Shown here: positions 24,338-34,069 of the stretch, one piece after another
Position numbering within the stretch: position 1 is the first letter of the stretch
How the letters are laid out: every line of letters begins with the position of its first letter
Source: Candidatus Gallimonas merdae
GTDB taxonomy: Bacteria > Bacillota > Clostridia > Christensenellales > Borkfalkiaceae
NCBI GenBank assembly: GCA_904419525.1
Contig: CAJFRT010000005.1
Location: forward strand, 1-64,000
Length of the DNA stretch: 64,000 nucleotides
Direction: 5' to 3'
The notes under the pieces: generated by a model
What the model was told of the DNA's origin: nothing
The model's database searches: none
What the model saw: only the letters and a program-made list of their open reading frames with translations
Translations under genes and position numbers: made by a program

Positions 24338-27300
24338 ATGACGCAGCTGATCGGCGCACCCACGCTGGACGACGCACTCAAGGCGCTTGTCCGCCGCGTC
24401 TCCGTGTTTGAGGAGCGCGGAGAGCGGACGCTCGTCTTTTGCGAGGATTCGCTCACCCTTCTCGCCGAGCGCGCGATCCTCTCCGAGCGGCGGGCGACGT
24501 TCCTCACCGAGGTCACCACGTTTGCGCGCTATCTTTCGGGCGGGCGCGTCCTGTCCAAGCAAGGCTCCGTCGCGGCGGTCTCCGCAATTCTTTCGGAGAG
24601 TGCGGGGGAACTTTCCTGCTTTTCTGCCAATGCCGCCCAGACGGTGTACGAGACGATCGCACAGCTCTCCGCTTCCCGCGTCGATGCCCGAAAACTGCGC
24701 GAAGGGGCGGAAAAATCGGAGGGCATGCTGCGCGCAAAGCTCCTCGATCTGGCCTTCCTTCTTGAAAAATACGAGGCGTTCCTGCAGGAAAAGGGGCTGC
24801 TGGACGAGAGCGGCTATCTCGCCCTTCTGCCCGGGAAACTTGCGGCGGGCGGACTGAAAGACGTCAACGTCATCTTCTTCGGATTCACGTCCTTCACGCG
24901 GCAGGCGGCGGAGGGGATCCGCGCGGCGGCGCTGCATGCGGCAAGCCTGACGGGGATCTTTCCCGCGGGGAAGGAGCCGCTCTACACCAACGAGAGCGCG
25001 CGCACGTTCCGCGCAGTCTGCGAGGAGTCGGGCGCCGTGCAGGCGGTCATGGCGCCGAGTTCCCTTTCGGGGGACGCCGAGCGTCTGCGGCGGGGGATCT
25101 TTTCGCCGGAGGCATTTTTGTCTGTCCCCGAAAAAGCGGAACATGTGCATCTTTTCCGCGCTCAGGACGAGGCGGGGGAAGCGCGCGCCGTCGCTGCGCT
25201 GATCCGCAGATATGCGGACGAGGGCCTGCGCTACCGCGATATCGTGGTGCTTGTGCCGGCGTCGTCCGATCTCTCCGCGTTTGAAAAGGCGTTCGCTGCC
25301 TTCTGCATTCCCTACTTTGCGGACGTGAAACGGCCCTTTTCCCGTCACCCGTTCTGCGCGTTCGTCGCCGCCGCTCTGCGCGCGGTCGCGGACGGCGGGC
25401 TTCCCGCCTCGGTGGACGCGGTGGCCGCAAACGTCTGCTTCGGGGAGGGCGATACATACCGCAACTATCTTGCGAAATACGGCGGCTGGCGGGGGGCGTT
25501 CCGCAGGGAGATCCGCGCGGACGCGCGCGGCTTTGAGGACGATCTCTCCGGGCTCAGGGCATGCCGCGAGCGCATGATCGCCGTGGCCGACTGTTTCCCG
25601 CGCAGCGGGAAGGGCCGCGCGTTTACGTCGGGCGTGCGGAAACTGCGCGATCTCGTCGGCGCAGACGCCGTGTCCGAGGCGCTTGCCGCGCATTTTACGG
25701 GCGCGGAGCGCGACTTTCTGTCTCTCGACGCGCTTGAAAATCTGCTTGCGGAGACGGAGGCGGTCGCGGGGGACCGCACGTTCTCCGCGCGGGAATTTGC
25801 CTCGCTGTTTTTCAGCTCGGCCGACGCGCTCAAACGCGCGATGATCCCCGTTCTGTCCGATGCCGTATTCCTGGGCGATGCGACTTCCAGCCGTTTTGCG
25901 CGCGCAAAGGTGCTGTTCGTCACGGGGGCGACGGACGCGCTGCCCGCCTCGGGCGAGGACACCGCCCTCATCACCGATTCGGAGATCGGGAAACTTGCCG
26001 CGCGCGGCGTGGACATCGAGCCCGCCATCGCCGTCGTCAACGCGCGCTCGCGCGAGAGCCTTGCGCTCAACGTGTGCGCTTTTTCGGGCGAACTCTTCCT
26101 CAGCCGGCCTCTGCGCCTGAACGGGGAGGAGCGGCAGGCGGGCGAACTGTTTACCTCCTGCGCCAATCTCTTCGTCCCGGCGCCCGTGCCCGATCTCTTT
26201 CCCTATGACTGCTGTGAACGCGTGCCCGCGCTCATGCGCCTGCTTGCGGAAAAGTCGGATTTTGAAGAGGGGAAAACGCATGACGAGCGGGTGTTTTCCT
26301 CCGTCTGGGCGGCGCTCTCTGCCCGCGGGGAGGAGGGTACGCTCCGCGCGCTCACGGAGGGCGGGGAAAAGGAGCCCGTTCCCGAAGCGTCGCAGATCCT
26401 GCTTTCGGGCGACATCTCCCCGACGCTTCTTGAAAGCTATTTTGCCTGTCCCTATGCGGGATTCATGAAGAACGTGCTTCGCCTGCAGGAGCGGGAGGAG
26501 CGCGCCGTGCTCGCGCGGGATGCGGGCGATTTCGTGCATAAAGTGCTGGATCTGCTCGCTCCGCGGTTCAACGAGATCGCAACGGAAGAGGAATGCCGTG
26601 CGCAGGCCGAGCGCATCGGCAGGGAACTGCTTGCGGACGCGCGCTATGCGGCGCTCGGCGACACCGATGCGGGGTCGTATGCGGGCGGGAGGCTGCTCGC
26701 CGAGAGTACCGCCGTTTCGCTTGCAGCCTTCCGCGCGCTCAGGCGCTCGTCCTTCCGCGTCCGCAGGGGGGAAGAGAACGTGCGGCTCCCCGAACTCGGC
26801 CTGCGCGGCAAGGCGGACAGAGTGGACGCGGCAGGGGAGTACGTGCGCGTCATTGACTATAAAACGGGAAAATTCGACGCGTCGCCCGCGGCGTATTACA
26901 CGGGCAGGAGCCTGCAGCTGGAGCTGTACCTGCTCGCCGCGTCGGGGGACGGCAGGCCCGCCGGAGCGTTCTACTTTCCCGCGGAGGATAAATTCACTTC
27001 GCCCGACGATGCCAAGTTCCGCATGCAGGGGTTCTTTGACAGCGGCGACGAGGTCGTCTCCCTGCTGGACAACGCGGACGGCGCAAAGAGCGCGCTCTTT
27101 GACGGCGCCGCTTCGCGCGGAATGCCCGGCGGTCAGTTCGCGGACTTCCTCGGATATGCGCGCATGATCGCAATGCGCGCCCGGGAGGAGCTGCGCGCGG
27201 GGAATCTTACCCCCTCGCCCTATGAGGGAAGTTGCGACTACTGCGCGTTCAGGGGAGCGTGCGGCTTTGTGGGCGCTCCGAGAAAGGAGCGCGGCATAAA

Positions 27301-27346
27301 ATGTGCCGAAATTGCGGCGATCGCCCGCCGGGAGGAGAAAGCATGA
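24338..27346 (+). CDS. addB: AddB: subunit of the AddAB helicase-nuclease
   Basis: 1002 aa, somewhat shorter than Bacillus AddB (~1160). The N-terminal region is a degenerate UvrD-like helicase fold. The C-terminal third is a PD-(D/E)XK nuclease of RecB type with VRVIDYKTGKFD carrying catalytic residues (~845). The iron-sulfur cluster ligands are visible as CPYAGF (~705) and CDYCAFRGAC (~965-975), the arrangement known for AddB. The complex resects double-strand breaks for recombination. Its stop overlaps addA (ATGA). Confidence 0.9.
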   Translation: MTQLIGAPTLDDALKALVRRVSVFEERGERTLVFCEDSLTLLAERAILSERRATFLTEVTTFARYLSGGRVLSKQGSVAAVSAILSESAGELSCFSANAAQTVYETIAQLSASRVDARKLREGAEKSEGMLRAKLLDLAFLLEKYEAFLQEKGLLDESGYLALLPGKLAAGGLKDVNVIFFGFTSFTRQAAEGIRAAALHAASLTGIFPAGKEPLYTNESARTFRAVCEESGAVQAVMAPSSLSGDAERLRRGIFSPEAFLSVPEKAEHVHLFRAQDEAGEARAVAALIRRYADEGLRYRDIVVLVPASSDLSAFEKAFAAFCIPYFADVKRPFSRHPFCAFVAAALRAVADGGLPASVDAVAANVCFGEGDTYRNYLAKYGGWRGAFRREIRADARGFEDDLSGLRACRERMIAVADCFPRSGKGRAFTSGVRKLRDLVGADAVSEALAAHFTGAERDFLSLDALENLLAETEAVAGDRTFSAREFASLFFSSADALKRAMIPVLSDAVFLGDATSSRFARAKVLFVTGATDALPASGEDTALITDSEIGKLAARGVDIEPAIAVVNARSRESLALNVCAFSGELFLSRPLRLNGEERQAGELFTSCANLFVPAPVPDLFPYDCCERVPALMRLLAEKSDFEEGKTHDERVFSSVWAALSARGEEGTLRALTEGGEKEPVPEASQILLSGDISPTLLESYFACPYAGFMKNVLRLQEREERAVLARDAGDFVHKVLDLLAPRFNEIATEEECRAQAERIGRELLADARYAALGDTDAGSYAGGRLLAESTAVSLAAFRALRRSSFRVRRGEENVRLPELGLRGKADRVDAAGEYVRVIDYKTGKFDASPAAYYTGRSLQLELYLLAASGDGRPAGAFYFPAEDKFTSPDDAKFRMQGFFDSGDEVVSLLDNADGAKSALFDGAASRGMPGGQFADFLGYARMIAMRAREELRAGNLTPSPYEGSCDYCAFRGACGFVGAPRKERGIKCAEIAAIARREEKA

Positions 27347-30300
27347 GCGCAGTGATGACGCCCGAACAGCAAAAGGCCGTTGCGGCGCGCGGAAAGATCA
27401 TCGTCTCCGCCTCTGCGGGAAGCGGCAAGACGTTCGTCATGATCGAGCGCCTTGTCTCCCTCATTCTCGGGGGCGAGGACGTGCGCCGCATTCTTGCCGT
27501 CACGTTCACCAACAAGGCGGCATCCCAGATGCGCGAACGGCTGCGGCTCGCCCTGCTCAAAGGGATCGCCGAGCGGGAGGGCGCGGAGCGCGAACGGCTC
27601 AAAGATCAGCTTGCCGCGCTTCCGTTGGCCGAGATCAGCACCATTCACGCATTCTGCGGCAGGCTCGTGCGCACCTATTTCTATGCGGCGGGCGTCGACC
27701 CCGCGTTCCGCATCACGGGCGCGGAGGACGCCGAGGGCATGGAACTCTCTGCCCGGGCGATGGACGCGGCGTTTGAGGAGGCGTACCGCGAAAAGAGCGG
27801 CGGATTTTCCGCGCTTCTTTCCGTCTATTTCCGCCGCCGCAAAGATGCCGCGCTCAGAAAGCTCGTGCTCGGACTGCATAAAAAGGCGCGCGGCCTTCCG
27901 GACTATGAACGGCTTCTTACGGACATGGGTACGTCCGATCGCTTTGACGAGGCGTGCGAAGGGATCATGTCCGACATGATCATGCGCGCGGACATGGTCA
28001 TAGGCGGGCTTGCCCGTTACGGACATGTCTATGCCGCGCTGGGGGAAAAGTTCGTTTCCCTGGCGCAGGAGCTGACCTCGGCATGCGCTCTCCTGAAGGG
28101 GCAGGGCGACCTGTTCGCCATGCGCGACGCAGCGCTCTCCCTTCCGCCGTTTGCGCGCATGCCGGTGAAGAGGAACGCCTCGGAAGAGGAGCGCGCCGCG
28201 ATCGCCTGCCTTTCGGGGGCGAAAAAGGCGGTGGGTGCGATCGCGGAGGAGCTCGGCGCGCTTTCCTCGCGTGAGGAAGAGGCGCAGCGCTGCCGGAACG
28301 CCTCGCAGACCGCCGCGGCGCTCGGGAAGCTCGTGCTCGCCTATGACAGGTATTATGCGCGGGAAAAGGCGGAGGCGGGCGTGCTCGACTACGATGACCT
28401 GGAGCACGAAGCGCTCCGGCTTCTGGACAACGGGGCGGTGCGCGCCGAACTTGCGGAAAAGTACCGCGCCGTGTTTGTGGACGAGTATCAGGACGTCAAC
28501 CCCGTGCAGGAGGACATTCTGTCCAGGCTGTCCGGCGAGGAAGTCTTTCTGGTCGGAGACGCCAAGCAGGCGATCTACGGGTTCCGCGGCAGCCGTTCGC
28601 GCTATTTCACGGAAAAGACGCATCAGCTGCCCGTTTCGCTCGATCTTTCAGTCAACTTCCGTTCGGCGCCCGCCGTGCTGGACGCGGTCAATCTGGTGTT
28701 TGCGCCCCTGGTCGAAGGATATGTGCCCATGCGGGGCGGCGAACGCTACGGAACGCACGCCGGCGAGGTGAAATTCTGGCTCCTGCCCAGGGAAAAGGCG
28801 GAGCGCACGCCGCCGGACAGGGTATACTCCGTGATGGAGCATACCGGCGAGGAGGAGAGCGATCCGCTCGGCGAAAGGGTGGCCGGGCTTGTGGAAGAGG
28901 AGCTCGGAAAGACGTGGTACGACGCGGACGCGGGCTGTGAAAAGAAGGTGACGCTGGGCGACATCGCGGTCCTGACCCGCCGCAGAGGGGGCGAGGCGCA
29001 GCTCGTCGCGCGGGCGCTTCTCTCGCGCGGGATCCCGGTGACCACGGCGGCGGAAGTCAACGTGTGCGACTTTTTCGAGGCGCGTCTGCTCATCGACTGG
29101 CTCTCCTTTCTCGACAACGGACAGCAGGATATTCCCTTTGCCACGGCGCTCCTGTCCGCCGTCGGGGGGCTGACGGAGGCCGACCTCACCAGGGTGCGCC
29201 TTGCCCCCGAGGGAAAGACGGGGTCCTTCCGCGAGGCATGCGCGGCGTTTTGTTCCGCGCACCCCGCCGACCCGACGGCAAAAAAACTGCAGGCGTTTTT
29301 CCGGATGGCGGAGGAGCTGCGCGCCCATTCCCGCGTGCGGACGGCGGCGGAAGTCATGAACGAGCTGCTCGCGCTCGGCCTGGAGGCGCAGATCGCTGCC
29401 CGGCCGGGGGGCGGGAGCCGTCTTGCGCGCGTGCGCCGTCTCGTGGCAGAGGGCGCGGACGTGAGCGTGAACGCATTTTTGTCCCGCCTGAAAGCGACCG
29501 GCTATTTCCTCGGCTTTGCGGAGAGCGGGGGCGAGGATTCGGTGAAGATCGTCACGATGCACGCCTCCAAGGGGCTTGAATATCCCGTCGTCATTCTTGC
29601 GGGCACGGACGTCCGGTTCCGCAGCGGCGGCGAACAGGACGAAGTGCTCTGGACGGATAAATTTTTCGCCGCGCCCAAGGCGTACGACGTGGAAAACAAA
29701 CTGTCGTATACCACCGTCGTGCGCAGGGCAAGCGCCCTGTATGCGCTGGCCGAGGAGCGCAAGGAGGAGTGCAACCTCCTGTATGTCGGCATGACGCGCG
29801 CAAAGTACCGCCTGCATATCGTGTTCCGCGAGCGCGAGGGCGGCGCGCTTTCGCCCCTGCTTGCCACGCGCGGCGCGGAGTTCTTTGACTTTCAGGCCTG
29901 CGCGCATCTGTTTGCGGCGGAGGAGGAGACGGCGCGCCGTGCGCCCGCCCGCCGTGCGCTCGTCTACCGCCCCGACGAGGCGCTCCGCGACGCCGTTCTT
30001 GCCGTCTACGGGCGGCCCTATGCGTTTGAAGCCAGTACGCGGCTGCGCGTCAAGAGCTCGGCGACCGACCTTCTGCGCGCACGCAGGGGGGAGCTGCTTC
30101 CGGGGCGGGAGGAGGATACATTTCTCGACGAAGAGGAACCGTTCGGGGGCAGGACGAGTGTGGAGGCAGGCATCGCATATCATGCCTTTTTGCAGCATGT
30201 ACGCTTCGGCGCGCAGCCGGAAGAGGAGCTTGCCCGTATGCTGCGCGAAGGGCTTCTGACGGCGGAACAGGGGGCGTTGCTCGATCCGGGCGAGCTGCAG

Positions 30301-30636
30301 AAGATCCTGTCCGTTCCATGCCTTGCCGCCCTTCCGGGAAAGAGGATCCTGCGCGAACAGACCTTCCTCATGCGCCTTCCCGCCGGCGAGATGACGGAGG
30401 GCGCGCCCGACGACGAGATCGTGTTCCAGGGCGCGATCGACCTGCTCGTCTGCGGCGAGACATACGAGGTCATCGACTATAAGTATTCCGTCCTGCCCGA
30501 CGGGGCGCTTGCGGAAAAGTACGGCGTGCAGATCGCACTGTACAAAAAGGCGGTCGCGCACGTCATGGGCGTCCGGGAGGACGCCGTACGCGCCCGGATC
30601 GTCAACATTGCCCGCTGCCGCGAGATCCCGATGTGA
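27343..30636 (+). CDS. addA: AddA: ATP-dependent helicase-nuclease subunit
   Basis: 1097 aa from ATG 27343, placed at the ATGA overlap with addB and preceded by GGAGGAG. UvrD/RecB helicase motifs occur in order: SASAGSGKTF (Walker A), TFTNKAA, VDEYQDVNPVQ, GDAKQAIYGFRG, and TMHASKGLEYPVV. A C-terminal nuclease domain ends with the VIDYKYSVLPD motif (~1043). It unwinds and degrades DNA ends together with AddB. The two genes form a clear operon. Confidence 0.93.
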   Translation: MSAVMTPEQQKAVAARGKIIVSASAGSGKTFVMIERLVSLILGGEDVRRILAVTFTNKAASQMRERLRLALLKGIAEREGAERERLKDQLAALPLAEISTIHAFCGRLVRTYFYAAGVDPAFRITGAEDAEGMELSARAMDAAFEEAYREKSGGFSALLSVYFRRRKDAALRKLVLGLHKKARGLPDYERLLTDMGTSDRFDEACEGIMSDMIMRADMVIGGLARYGHVYAALGEKFVSLAQELTSACALLKGQGDLFAMRDAALSLPPFARMPVKRNASEEERAAIACLSGAKKAVGAIAEELGALSSREEEAQRCRNASQTAAALGKLVLAYDRYYAREKAEAGVLDYDDLEHEALRLLDNGAVRAELAEKYRAVFVDEYQDVNPVQEDILSRLSGEEVFLVGDAKQAIYGFRGSRSRYFTEKTHQLPVSLDLSVNFRSAPAVLDAVNLVFAPLVEGYVPMRGGERYGTHAGEVKFWLLPREKAERTPPDRVYSVMEHTGEEESDPLGERVAGLVEEELGKTWYDADAGCEKKVTLGDIAVLTRRRGGEAQLVARALLSRGIPVTTAAEVNVCDFFEARLLIDWLSFLDNGQQDIPFATALLSAVGGLTEADLTRVRLAPEGKTGSFREACAAFCSAHPADPTAKKLQAFFRMAEELRAHSRVRTAAEVMNELLALGLEAQIAARPGGGSRLARVRRLVAEGADVSVNAFLSRLKATGYFLGFAESGGEDSVKIVTMHASKGLEYPVVILAGTDVRFRSGGEQDEVLWTDKFFAAPKAYDVENKLSYTTVVRRASALYALAEERKEECNLLYVGMTRAKYRLHIVFREREGGALSPLLATRGAEFFDFQACAHLFAAEEETARRAPARRALVYRPDEALRDAVLAVYGRPYAFEASTRLRVKSSATDLLRARRGELLPGREEDTFLDEEEPFGGRTSVEAGIAYHAFLQHVRFGAQPEEELARMLREGLLTAEQGALLDPGELQKILSVPCLAALPGKRILREQTFLMRLPAGEMTEGAPDDEIVFQGAIDLLVCGETYEVIDYKYSVLPDGALAEKYGVQIALYKKAVAHVMGVREDAVRARIVNIARCREIPM

Positions 30637-30714
30637 GGAAATCTGCGCAAACCCGACGCAATGCGAGGTATTTTTTTCGCGGAACAGGTCTATTCTTGAA
30701 CGGAGGTCATTGAT

Positions 30715-31329
30715 ATGGAAATTTTCAGACAGCTTGTCAGCGCCCTTGGGAACACGCCCGCCTGGGCGCCGCTCATTCTGATCCCCGCGCTTGCGGTGGC
30801 TGCGGCGGTCATATTTACGCTGCTCGGAGGCAGGCGGGCCTATGCCTTTCTCGCGGCCGCGCTCGGCGCGGCGGGGTTCGCGCTGATGTGCTGCATCGGC
30901 GAACTGTACGAGGCCTTTGTCTGGGCAGGGCTGTTCGCGGCGCTCGCCTCGCTCCTGCGGCTGCTGTTCCTGATCCCCCGCCCGCGCAGAAGGGGCAGGC
31001 GCACCGCCCGCGAGGAGCGCATCTACGAACGCTTCCGCGGGGAGCCGCTCGTGCCGTCCGTACACGGCGCGTCCGATCCCGCGCCCGCCAAGGTGTGCTG
31101 TTTTGAAGAGGAGGCGCCCACGCAGGAGCCGCCCGAACTCTCGCACGCGGTCGCTCTCCTGGACAAGCTCCGCAGGGAAAAACTGTCCGCCGCCGACAGG
31201 CTGGAAGCGGACGTCCTGTCCCGCAGCGTCTCCGCGCTCAGGGGGCGCGCGCTCACCGAGACGGAGCGCGGAACGCTCAACGACTGCCTCGCTTCCGTGC
31301 TGAAACTGACGGCGAAATACAAACTCTGA
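30715..31329 (+). CDS. Membrane protein of unknown function
   Basis: 204 aa. Three hydrophobic segments occupy residues ~20-38, ~42-60 and ~66-83, followed by a basic stretch (RPRRRGRRTAREERIYERF) and a soluble helical C-terminal part (ALLDKLRREKLSAADRLEAD). The topology suggests a cytoplasmic coiled tail. Its stop lies in a 13 bp tandem duplication (ATACAAACTCTGA twice). It sits 78 nt after addA, possibly in the same transcript. No family recognised. Confidence 0.55.
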   Translation: MEIFRQLVSALGNTPAWAPLILIPALAVAAAVIFTLLGGRRAYAFLAAALGAAGFALMCCIGELYEAFVWAGLFAALASLLRLLFLIPRPRRRGRRTAREERIYERFRGEPLVPSVHGASDPAPAKVCCFEEEAPTQEPPELSHAVALLDKLRREKLSAADRLEADVLSRSVSALRGRALTETERGTLNDCLASVLKLTAKYKL

Positions 31330-31350
31330 ATACAAACTCTGACGAACGGT

Positions 31351-31388
31351 CCGCGCGCCCCGCTTTCCTGCAGGGCGCGCGGCTCTTT
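31351..31388 (+). terminator. Terminator after 30715 gene
   Basis: CCGCGCGCCC and GGGCGCGCGG arms (10 bp, 12 nt loop) followed by CTCTTT. Confidence 0.65.
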
Positions 31389-31411
31389 CCGTGCAATTTC
31401 CGCGGAACCGC

Positions 31412-31440
31412 TTGCATATGCCTCCAAGGTATGGTAAAAT
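31412..31440 (+). promoter_or_regulatory. Promoter of the LysR gene
   Basis: TTGCAT, 17 nt, TAAAAT. Confidence 0.65.
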
Positions 31441-31473
31441 GAATACGATACAAATCAGGAGGGGATCGGGACC

Positions 31474-32364
31474 GTGGAACTTCGGGTACTTCGCTATTTT
31501 CTGACGCTCGCCCGCGAGGAGAGCATCTCCCGCGCGGCCGAGGCGCTCTATATCACGCAGCCAACCCTCTCCCGCCAGCTGGCGGAGCTGGAGGAAGAGC
31601 TCGGCGTCAGGCTGTTCGAGCGCGGCAAGCGCAAGATCACACTCACCGAGGACGGGCTTCTTCTGCGCCGCCGTGCCGAGGAAATGACCGAGCTTGCCGA
31701 CAAGACGGAGCGCGAACTGCGCGAGCGCACAGAGCGGCTTGCTGGCGTGGTGAGCGTCGGGGCGGCGGAGACGGTGGCCTCCGAGCTGCTCGTCCGCGCC
31801 GTGGACAGCTTCCGCCGCAAATATCCCGATGTCACGTTTGAACTGGACGCGGGGATCGCCGACCGCGTCAAGGAACGCATCGATGCGGGTCTGCTCGATC
31901 TGGGGCTGCTCATCGAACCGGGCGACATCGCAAAGTACGATTTCGTGCGGCTGGGCATCGACGACAGGTGCGGCATTCTCATGAACGCCTCCGCGCCGCT
32001 CGCGCAAAAGCAGTCCGTCACGGCAGAAGATCTTCTGGGCCTTCCCGTCGTCGGCCCTGCGCGCGAGGGAGTGCGGCAGTTCTACCGCAACGCCCTGGGG
32101 GAGACGTTCGATCAGCTCAACTTCATCGCAACGTTCAATCTCGTCAACAATGCGGCGTGGTTCGCGCGGCTGAACGTGGGGTATGTGTTCACCATCGAAG
32201 GGACGCTCCGCCACTTCGGCACGCCCGATCTTTGTTTCAGGCCGTTTTCCCCCGAATTGCGGCAGTCCACCTTCCTTGTCTGGAAAAAGTATCAGCCCGT
32301 CTCGCGCGCCGTGCGGGCATTCATCGAGGAAGTCGCCATGCTTGCGCGGCATGACAACGCATGA
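31474..32364 (+). CDS. LysR-family transcriptional regulator
   Basis: 296 aa with a GTG start. The N-terminal winged HTH (residues 1-60) reads SISRAAEALYITQPTLSRQL and GVRLFERGKRKITLTEDG, the family signature. The rest is the periplasmic-binding-protein-like effector domain, beginning GVVSVGAAETVASELL. Such proteins usually control neighbouring or divergent genes in response to a small molecule. The downstream genes (small HTH protein, two aldo/keto reductases, cupin, CMD protein) are plausible targets, but no divergent partner exists. Confidence 0.9.
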   Translation: MELRVLRYFLTLAREESISRAAEALYITQPTLSRQLAELEEELGVRLFERGKRKITLTEDGLLLRRRAEEMTELADKTERELRERTERLAGVVSVGAAETVASELLVRAVDSFRRKYPDVTFELDAGIADRVKERIDAGLLDLGLLIEPGDIAKYDFVRLGIDDRCGILMNASAPLAQKQSVTAEDLLGLPVVGPAREGVRQFYRNALGETFDQLNFIATFNLVNNAAWFARLNVGYVFTIEGTLRHFGTPDLCFRPFSPELRQSTFLVWKKYQPVSRAVRAFIEEVAMLARHDNA

Positions 32365-32375
32365 AAAACAGGTAT

Positions 32376-32404
32376 TTGACAGGGTGCGGGCCGTATAGTA
32401 TGAT
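32376..32404 (+). promoter_or_regulatory. Promoter of the reductase cluster
   Basis: TTGACA, 17 nt, TATGAT. The predicted start (~32411) falls inside the terminator hairpin of the LysR gene. Confidence 0.75.
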
Positions 32405-32406
32405 AG

Positions 32407-32438
32407 AGACGCAGCAGGACGCTGCGTCTTTGATTTTT
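32407..32438 (+). terminator. Terminator of the LysR gene overlapping the next promoter
   Basis: AGACGCAGC-AGGAC-GCTGCGTCT then TTGATTTTT. It would stop read-through from LysR. RNA started at the overlapping promoter lacks part of the 5' arm and so escapes it. Confidence 0.7.
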
Positions 32439-32455
32439 CAGGCGGAAGGAACGCG

Positions 32456-32782
32456 ATGTCATTGCAAAAGGTCTGCGAACAATACCGGCTCGACGGCGAA
32501 TTGATCGCCGCGCTCGCAAAGAAGGGCGTTTTTTGTGCCGACGGCTTCTGCGACGGCGATGTCTGCCGCGCGGCAGTCGCATGTTTTTTGCACGAGTGCG
32601 GGCTCGGCACGGAGGACGTCGCGGCCTATTTCCTCACGCGGGACGGGGGAAGAACGCAGCGCGCGCTTCTGCGGCGCCTGCGCGCCGATGCGCTTGAACG
32701 CTCGCATGCGGAACAGCGCCGCGTCGATAAACTTGACTGCCTTCTGCGGGAGATCGATTCGGGCCGCTGTCCGTTGAGATAA
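32456..32782 (+). CDS. Small protein with a MerR-like tail, possible regulator
   Basis: 108 aa. The C-terminal half ([18 protein letters not shown], then a helix [20 protein letters not shown]) resembles the second half and dimerisation helix of MerR-family regulators. The N-terminal half lacks a clear MerR recognition helix. It is Cys-rich in the middle ([19 protein letters not shown]), which might bind metal or sense redox. It starts the transcript with the aldo/keto reductase 14 nt downstream. Assignment is tentative. Confidence 0.45.
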   Translation: MSLQKVCEQYRLDGELIAALAKKGVFCADGFCDGDVCRAAVACFLHECGLGTEDVAAYFLTRDGGRTQRALLRRLRADALERSHAEQRRVDKLDCLLREIDSGRCPLR

Positions 32783-32796
32783 AGGAGGAATTTCAC

Positions 32797-33642
32797 TTGG
32801 ATTACGTCACATTGAACAACGGGGTCAGAATGCCGAAGCTCGGGTACGGCGTCTATCAGGTCACGCCCGAAGAGTGCGAGCGGTGCGTTTCGGACGCGCT
32901 GTCCGTCGGGTACCGCTCGATCGACACGGCGCAGGCATACTTTAACGAAGAGGGCGTCGGAAGGGCCGTGAAAAAGAGCGGCATCGCGCGCGGGGAACTG
33001 TTTCTGACGACCAAGGTCTGGATTAGCAACGCGGGCGAACGCAGGGCGGAAGCGTCCATCGATGCTTCGCTGAAAAAACTCGGAACGGACTATATCGATC
33101 TGCTGCTCATTCACCAGCCGTTCGGCGATTATTACGGCACCTACCGCGCCATGGAAAAGGCGTACCGCGCCGGGAAAGTCCGTGCGATCGGCGTGTCCAA
33201 CTTCTATCCCGACCGCCTCATCGATCTGTGCAATTTCGTCGAGGTCAAACCGGCCGTCAACCAGGTGGAGACGCATGTGTTCTGTCAGCAGAAGGCCGCG
33301 CGCGAAGTCATGAAGCGCCACGGCGTGCAGATCGAATCGTGGGGACCCTTTGCGGAGGGAAAGAACGGCCTGTTCACCAACCCCGTCCTGACAGAGATCG
33401 CCGCGGCGCATGAAAGATCCGTCGCGCAGACCGCGCTCAGATTTTTGCTGCAGAGCGACGTCGTCGTCATTCCGAAGTCGGTGAAAAAGGAACGCATGGC
33501 GCAAAATTTCGATGTGTTTTCGTTTGAGCTGACGCAGGACGAAATGGTGCGTATTTCCGCGCTGGACAGCGGAAGCAGCCTGTTCTTTTCGCACTATGAC
33601 CCCGATACGGTCGAGTGGTTCATGACATTTTCAAAGGAGTAA
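32797..33642 (+). CDS. Aldo/keto reductase (AKR family)
   Basis: 281 aa with a TTG start placed 9 nt after AGGAGG; no ATG is closer. The TIM barrel carries the catalytic tetrad: Asp in [10 protein letters not shown], Tyr of the same block, Lys in TTKVW, and His in [12 protein letters not shown]-terminal [10 protein letters not shown] binds the NADPH phosphate. It reduces aldehydes or ketones with NADPH; the substrate is not predictable. It belongs to the AKR5-like group of 2,5-diketo-gluconate reductase relatives. Confidence 0.88.
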   Translation: MDYVTLNNGVRMPKLGYGVYQVTPEECERCVSDALSVGYRSIDTAQAYFNEEGVGRAVKKSGIARGELFLTTKVWISNAGERRAEASIDASLKKLGTDYIDLLLIHQPFGDYYGTYRAMEKAYRAGKVRAIGVSNFYPDRLIDLCNFVEVKPAVNQVETHVFCQQKAAREVMKRHGVQIESWGPFAEGKNGLFTNPVLTEIAAAHERSVAQTALRFLLQSDVVVIPKSVKKERMAQNFDVFSFELTQDEMVRISALDSGSSLFFSHYDPDTVEWFMTFSKE

Positions 33643-33646
33643 ACTT

Positions 33647-34069
33647 ATGACAGATAGACCGGAGGGAATTTTTCCTTTGGGCGAAGAAAACGTCGCCTAT
33701 GCAAAGTATTTTACGGGCACAAGCTATCTTTGCCCGCTCTCGAAAGAGCAGGTCTTCATCGCCAACGTGACGTTTGAACCGGGGTGCCGCAATTTCTGGC
33801 ATATCCATCACGCGCAGGAGGGCGGCGGGCAGATTTTGCTCGTCACGCAGGGGCGCGGCTGGTACCAGGAGTGGGGCAAGCCCGCCCGCGCTCTGAAAGC
33901 GGGGGACGTTGTCAACATTCCGGCGGGCGTCAGACACTGGCACGGCGCCGCAAGCGACTCGTGGTTTGCGCACCTTGCCGTGGAGGTCCCTGCCGTGGGC
34001 GGACACACGGAGTGGTGCGAGCCCGTCACTCCGGAACAGTATGCGGAGGCGGAACATGAAGATCGATGA
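33647..34069 (+). CDS. Cupin-domain protein
   Basis: 140 aa, a single small beta barrel. The two cupin motifs are visible: GCRNFWHIHHAQEGGGQILL (His pair for metal) and PAGVRHWHGAA. The family includes carboxymuconolactone decarboxylase-associated cupins, and here the CMD-family gene overlaps it by 14 nt, a common pairing. Exact reaction unknown. It follows the aldo/keto reductase by 4 nt. Confidence 0.85.
   Translation: MTDRPEGIFPLGEENVAYAKYFTGTSYLCPLSKEQVFIANVTFEPGCRNFWHIHHAQEGGGQILLVTQGRGWYQEWGKPARALKAGDVVNIPAGVRHWHGAASDSWFAHLAVEVPAVGGHTEWCEPVTPEQYAEAEHEDR

Noticed and set aside
28648-32610. 1320 aa minus-strand ORF
   Set aside because: Antisense to addA, the membrane protein and LysR; it arises from GC-rich codon bias and has no recognisable motif or ribosome site.
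32456-33642. Frameshifted single gene joining the small HTH-like protein and the aldo/keto reductase
   Set aside because: Each has its own SD and start, and the reductase is full length on its own.
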